Below are positions 8,327 to 10,747 of a stretch of DNA of 10,747 nt, piece after piece. This DNA comes from Clostridiales bacterium (lineage in GTDB: Bacteria > Bacillota > Clostridia > Christensenellales > Aristaeellaceae). The first letter of the stretch is position 1; each line of letters begins with the position of its first letter. A model generated the notes under the pieces. The model made no database searches. It saw nothing but the letters and a program-made list of their open reading frames with translations, and was not told where the DNA came from. The DNA lies in NCBI GenBank assembly GCA_004556395.1, contig SFHK01000073.1, forward strand, positions 1-10,747. The letters are read 5' to 3'. Position numbers and translations under genes: made by a program.

Positions 8327-9226
8327 TCAGCGCTTCTTCTGTGAAGCGGCGGGCTTTTTCACCGGCCATTTTTCCTGTCCCTCGGAGAAGAGGAACCAGC
8401 CGCGCAGGTAGTCGTTCAAAATGTCCGCGTCGGTCTCCATGCTCATGTGCGCCGCGCGCAGCATGTGCGTTTCCGCGTCCGGCAGGCGCTTTTTCACCCT
8501 CGCGGGCAGCTGGCCGCCGAAAATGCGGTCGTTCGTGCCCCAGATCAGCATCAGCGGCCCCTTGCTCTGATACGCGTTCTCGGGCAGACGGTAGCCCTCG
8601 CGCATCAGCCGCGCCAGCGTGTCCGGCATGCCGCGCCGGCAGATCGAGCGCCTGAGCGCCTCCATGCGCGCCTTGCTCACGCGCCCGCCGTATACGCGGC
8701 GCACCAGTATGGCGAAGCCGCGCCGGTCGAGGATCTTTTTGCGGAACCAGAGGTCGATCAGCTTCTTTCCAACCGGCGTTTCCAGCAGGAGCTGAAGCGG
8801 ATAGGGCATGAAGCGATCGAACACCGGACTGATCAGCACGCGCGATTTCACGCTGTCCGCCTGATACAGCGTCATCATCATGATGGCGGCGGCGGCGCTT
8901 CCGTGGCCGATCAGGTGCCACACGCACTGCTTTTCGCCGCGGCGGCGCTCCACCTCGTCTAAAATGCCCCACAGAATCTGCGCGCGCGTGTCGTTGTCCT
9001 GAAACACGCCCGCCCCGCAGGCGCTCGCGCCGTAACCGGGTAGCTCCGCGGCTACGCACAGGCAGCCGTTCGCGGCGAGCATGCCCGCCAGCTCCGTCCA
9101 TGCGTCCGCGTCGGCCAGAGGAGAGCTTACCATCAGCACGCGACGCGTCGCCTGCGCATCGGGCGTGAATACGCGAAAGCGCACCCTCAGCCCCTGAAAC
9201 GACAGACGGATCTCCTCGGTTCGCAT
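8327..9226 (-). CDS. Alpha/beta-hydrolase fold protein, nucleophile serine apparently lost
   Basis: The 299-residue protein has the alpha/beta-hydrolase plan: strand VLMVSSPLAD (30-39), a VAAELPGYGAS segment (58-68) typical after strand 4, a nucleophile-elbow region LIGHGSAAAA (105-114), then IWGTNDRIFG (228-237) with the acid Asp233, and AAHMSME (258-264) with His260. In active members the elbow reads G-x-S-x-G, usually IGHSMGG. Here the position after Gly107-His108 is Gly109, and Ser110 is one place late, so the classical catalytic nucleophile is missing while Asp and His remain. No signal peptide is seen, and the C-terminus is a basic tail. The ATG at 9226 follows GGGAGGAG with about 9-nt spacing. 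It is divergent from lysC and upstream of the exporter operon, but has its own promoter candidate. It may be a non-catalytic or altered hydrolase; the substrate is unknown. Confidence 0.85.
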   Translation of the reverse strand: MRTEEIRLSFQGLRVRFRVFTPDAQATRRVLMVSSPLADADAWTELAGMLAANGCLCVAAELPGYGASACGAGVFQDNDTRAQILWGILDEVERRRGEKQCVWHLIGHGSAAAAIMMMTLYQADSVKSRVLISPVFDRFMPYPLQLLLETPVGKKLIDLWFRKKILDRRGFAILVRRVYGGRVSKARMEALRRSICRRGMPDTLARLMREGYRLPENAYQSKGPLMLIWGTNDRIFGGQLPARVKKRLPDAETHMLRAAHMSMETDADILNDYLRGWFLFSEGQEKWPVKKPAASQKKR

Positions 9227-9270
9227 GCCGGCAATCTCCTCCCTTCAAACGCATATGGACATACCATCTT

Positions 9271-9279
9271 ATTTTAGCA
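9271..9279 (-). promoter_or_regulatory. Possible extended -10 promoter of the hydrolase gene
   Basis: On the minus strand TG-C-TAAAAT (9278-9271) fits an extended -10 element, with five of six -10 positions matching TATAAT. No good -35 lies 17 bp upstream. It would give a 5' UTR of about 40 nt. Confidence 0.4.
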
Positions 9280-9396
9280 TACCCATCTGAGCGATAGATT
9301 TCCATTCTATTGAGCTTTCGCTACAATTCACTGACAATCTTCAGCCCTGCCCGCGCCGGAAACGCAGGTTTTTCCGAAAAAATGCGAAAGTGTCCC

Positions 9397-9425
9397 TTGA
9401 CGAAATACATGTGTGCGTGTATAAT
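9397..9425 (+). promoter_or_regulatory. Sigma-A promoter of the aspartate kinase gene
   Basis: TTGACG (9397-9402) and TATAAT (9420-9425) are separated by exactly 17 bp, a near-perfect consensus. The transcript would start near 9430-9432, leaving a 5' UTR of about 25 nt. That is too short for a lysine riboswitch or a T-box, so control by those elements is unlikely. Confidence 0.88.
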
Positions 9426-9455
9426 GGACATTGATTCGAAAACCGGAGGCGGAGC

Positions 9456-10747
9456 ATGGGCGTAAAGGCGGTAAAATTCGGCGGTTCGTCGCTGGCGGAC
9501 GCGGGACAGTTTCAAAAGGTAAGGGAAATTCTTCTTTCCGATCCGGCGCGGAGATTTGTGGTGCCCAGCGCGCCGGGGCGGCGGTTCGACGGGGACGACA
9601 AGGTGACCGATCTTCTGTATCGCTGCCATTTCGCGGCGCGCGCGGGGGAAAACGGCTATGTGTATTTTGAAAAGGCGGCCGCGCGCTACAGGGAAATCGC
9701 CGCGGCGCTGCACCTGAAGACAGATGTGGACGCGCTGCTTCAGAAGACCTTTTCGCAGATTCTCGAAACCGGCACGCCGGACTTCGCGGCCAGCCGGGGC
9801 GAGTACCTGTGCGGGCGGCTGCTGGCGGACTGTCTCGGCTGGGATTTCGTCGACCCGCGCGAGTTCATCCGCTTCGACCGGAGGGGCGTGTTCGCCTCGG
9901 AATGGACGAACGAGGTGCTGCGCGCGGAGCTGAAAAAGCACGAGCGCGCGGTCGTTCCGGGCTTTTACGGCTCCTTCCCGGATGGCGAGGTGCGCACGTT
10001 CTCCCGCGGCGGCAGCGATATTACCGGCGCGGTCGTCGCGCGCGCGATTGACGCGGAGCTTTATGAGAACTGGACAGACGTTTCCGGCTTCCTGATGGCC
10101 GACCCGCGCATCGTGCCGAACCCGCGCGGCATTCGGGAAATGACGTATCAGGAGCTGCGCGAGCTGAGCTACATGGGCGCGACGGTTCTGCACGAGGAAA
10201 GCATCTTCCCCGTGCGCGTGGCGGGCATTCCCACGCAGATCAAAAACACCAACGACCCGTCGCATCCCGGCACGATGATTCTGGCGCGCCCGTCGAAGGA
10301 CGGCGGCGTGATTACCGGCATCGCCGGACATAAGAATTTCACGCTGATTTCCATCGAAAAGGGCATGATGAACGCCGAGCGCGGCTTTGGCCGCCGCGTT
10401 CTGCAGGTGCTGGACGATTTCGATATTTCCTTTGAGCACCTGCCCACCGGCATCGACACGATGTCCGTGGTGATTTCCACGGAGGAGCTGTCGACGCGCC
10501 GCGGCGAAATTCTCAAGCGCCTGAACGAAGCCTGCCAGCCGGACTCCATCGAAATGACGGACGGCATCGCGCTGATCGCTACCGTCGGCCACGGCATGGT
10601 GCGCAACCCCGGCACCGCGGCCAGACTGTTCGCCGCGCTCGACCGCGCGCATGTAAACGTGCGCATGATCGATCAGGGCTCCAGCGAGCTGAATATCATC
10701 GTCGGCGTGGACAGCGCCGACTTCGAAACCGCCGTCCGCGCGATTTA
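9456..10747 (+). CDS. lysC: Aspartate kinase, AKIII/ThrD type (3' end beyond window)
   Basis: Aspartate kinase phosphorylates L-aspartate with ATP, the first step toward lysine, threonine, methionine and diaminopimelate. From ATG 9456, after GGAGG with 6-nt spacing, the frame stays open to the window edge (430 codons). By comparison with relatives only about 10-15 residues are missing. Visible landmarks are the N-terminal KFGGSS (7-12), SAPG (38-41), KVTDLL (49-54), FSRGGSDITG (182-191), ENWTDV (204-209) and QIKNTN (261-266). Two C-terminal ACT-type regulatory repeats follow at about 290-360 and 370-430, with FGRRVLQVL and a QGSSELNIIVGV segment. The pattern resembles Bacillus subtilis YclM (AKIII, inhibited jointly by lysine and threonine) more than the two-chain AKII enzymes; feedback specificity here is inferred. 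It is monocistronic as far as seen and divergent from the hydrolase gene. Confidence 0.96.
   Translation, partial: MGVKAVKFGGSSLADAGQFQKVREILLSDPARRFVVPSAPGRRFDGDDKVTDLLYRCHFAARAGENGYVYFEKAAARYREIAAALHLKTDVDALLQKTFSQILETGTPDFAASRGEYLCGRLLADCLGWDFVDPREFIRFDRRGVFASEWTNEVLRAELKKHERAVVPGFYGSFPDGEVRTFSRGGSDITGAVVARAIDAELYENWTDVSGFLMADPRIVPNPRGIREMTYQELRELSYMGATVLHEESIFPVRVAGIPTQIKNTNDPSHPGTMILARPSKDGGVITGIAGHKNFTLISIEKGMMNAERGFGRRVLQVLDDFDISFEHLPTGIDTMSVVISTEELSTRRGEILKRLNEACQPDSIEMTDGIALIATVGHGMVRNPGTAARLFAALDRAHVNVRMIDQGSSELNIIVGVDSADFETAVRAI

Noticed and set aside
8310..9305. 331-codon minus-strand frame overlapping the hydrolase
   Set aside because: It is Arg/Gly/Ala-rich. The overlapping frame 8327-9226 has hydrolase motifs and a good ribosome binding site.
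9320..9455. Possible lysine riboswitch or T-box upstream of the aspartate kinase
   Set aside because: The promoter at 9397-9425 leaves only about 25 nt of 5' UTR, and upstream DNA shows none of the expected stems or a T-box sequence.
9321..10652. 443-codon open frame on the minus strand
   Set aside because: It is antisense to the aspartate kinase, which has complete family motifs, a promoter and a ribosome binding site.

Overview
The window looks like a chromosomal segment of a GC-rich member of the Bacillota, most likely class Clostridia. The evidence is the ylxM-ffh-rpsP-khpA gene order, strong AGGAGG-type ribosome binding sites, TTGACA/TATAAT promoters with 17-bp spacers, an aspartokinase of the Bacillus AKIII type, and frequent GTG starts. 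Species cannot be named from the sequence. Many long antisense reading frames are by-products of the GC-rich codon use.

Layout. (1) 1-2384, plus strand: a housekeeping operon for protein targeting and translation. A near-consensus promoter at 18-46 precedes ylxM (SRP-associated HTH protein), ffh (SRP GTPase), rpsP (ribosomal protein S16) and khpA (KH-domain RNA-binding protein). A strong intrinsic terminator follows directly, so rimM-trmD-rplS, which usually continue this operon, are not here. (2) 2385-4179, plus strand: two cell-envelope genes. The first encodes a secreted protein made of three tandem copies of a unit of about 60 residues, and an ECF-sigma-type promoter candidate lies upstream. 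The second encodes a membrane protein with an N-terminal anti-sigma (zf-HC2) zinc-binding motif. A bidirectional terminator closes the unit. (3) 4198-4323: a non-coding block of nested hairpins with no recognised identity. (4) 4326-8272, minus strand: a two-gene operon for a heterodimeric ABC exporter whose two ATP sites are complementarily altered, one consensus and one degenerate. Its own promoter is followed by a leader of about 195 nt with an intrinsic terminator before the first start codon, which suggests transcription attenuation. (5) 8327-9226, minus strand: an alpha/beta-hydrolase-fold protein whose nucleophile-elbow serine appears to be glycine. (6) 9397 to the end, plus strand: an aspartate kinase with a near-perfect promoter and a very short 5' UTR, cut by the window edge.

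How the parts relate. The first operon couples SRP targeting to translation. The exporter pair forms one transporter. The repeat protein, the ECF-like promoter and the ZAS protein may belong to one envelope-stress circuit, but no sigma factor gene is present, so this is inference. I saw no CRISPR array, tRNA, rRNA, transposase or phage gene. The most interesting points are the exporter leader/attenuator, the nested-hairpin block, the ECF promoter beside a ZAS protein, and the hydrolase without its canonical nucleophile.
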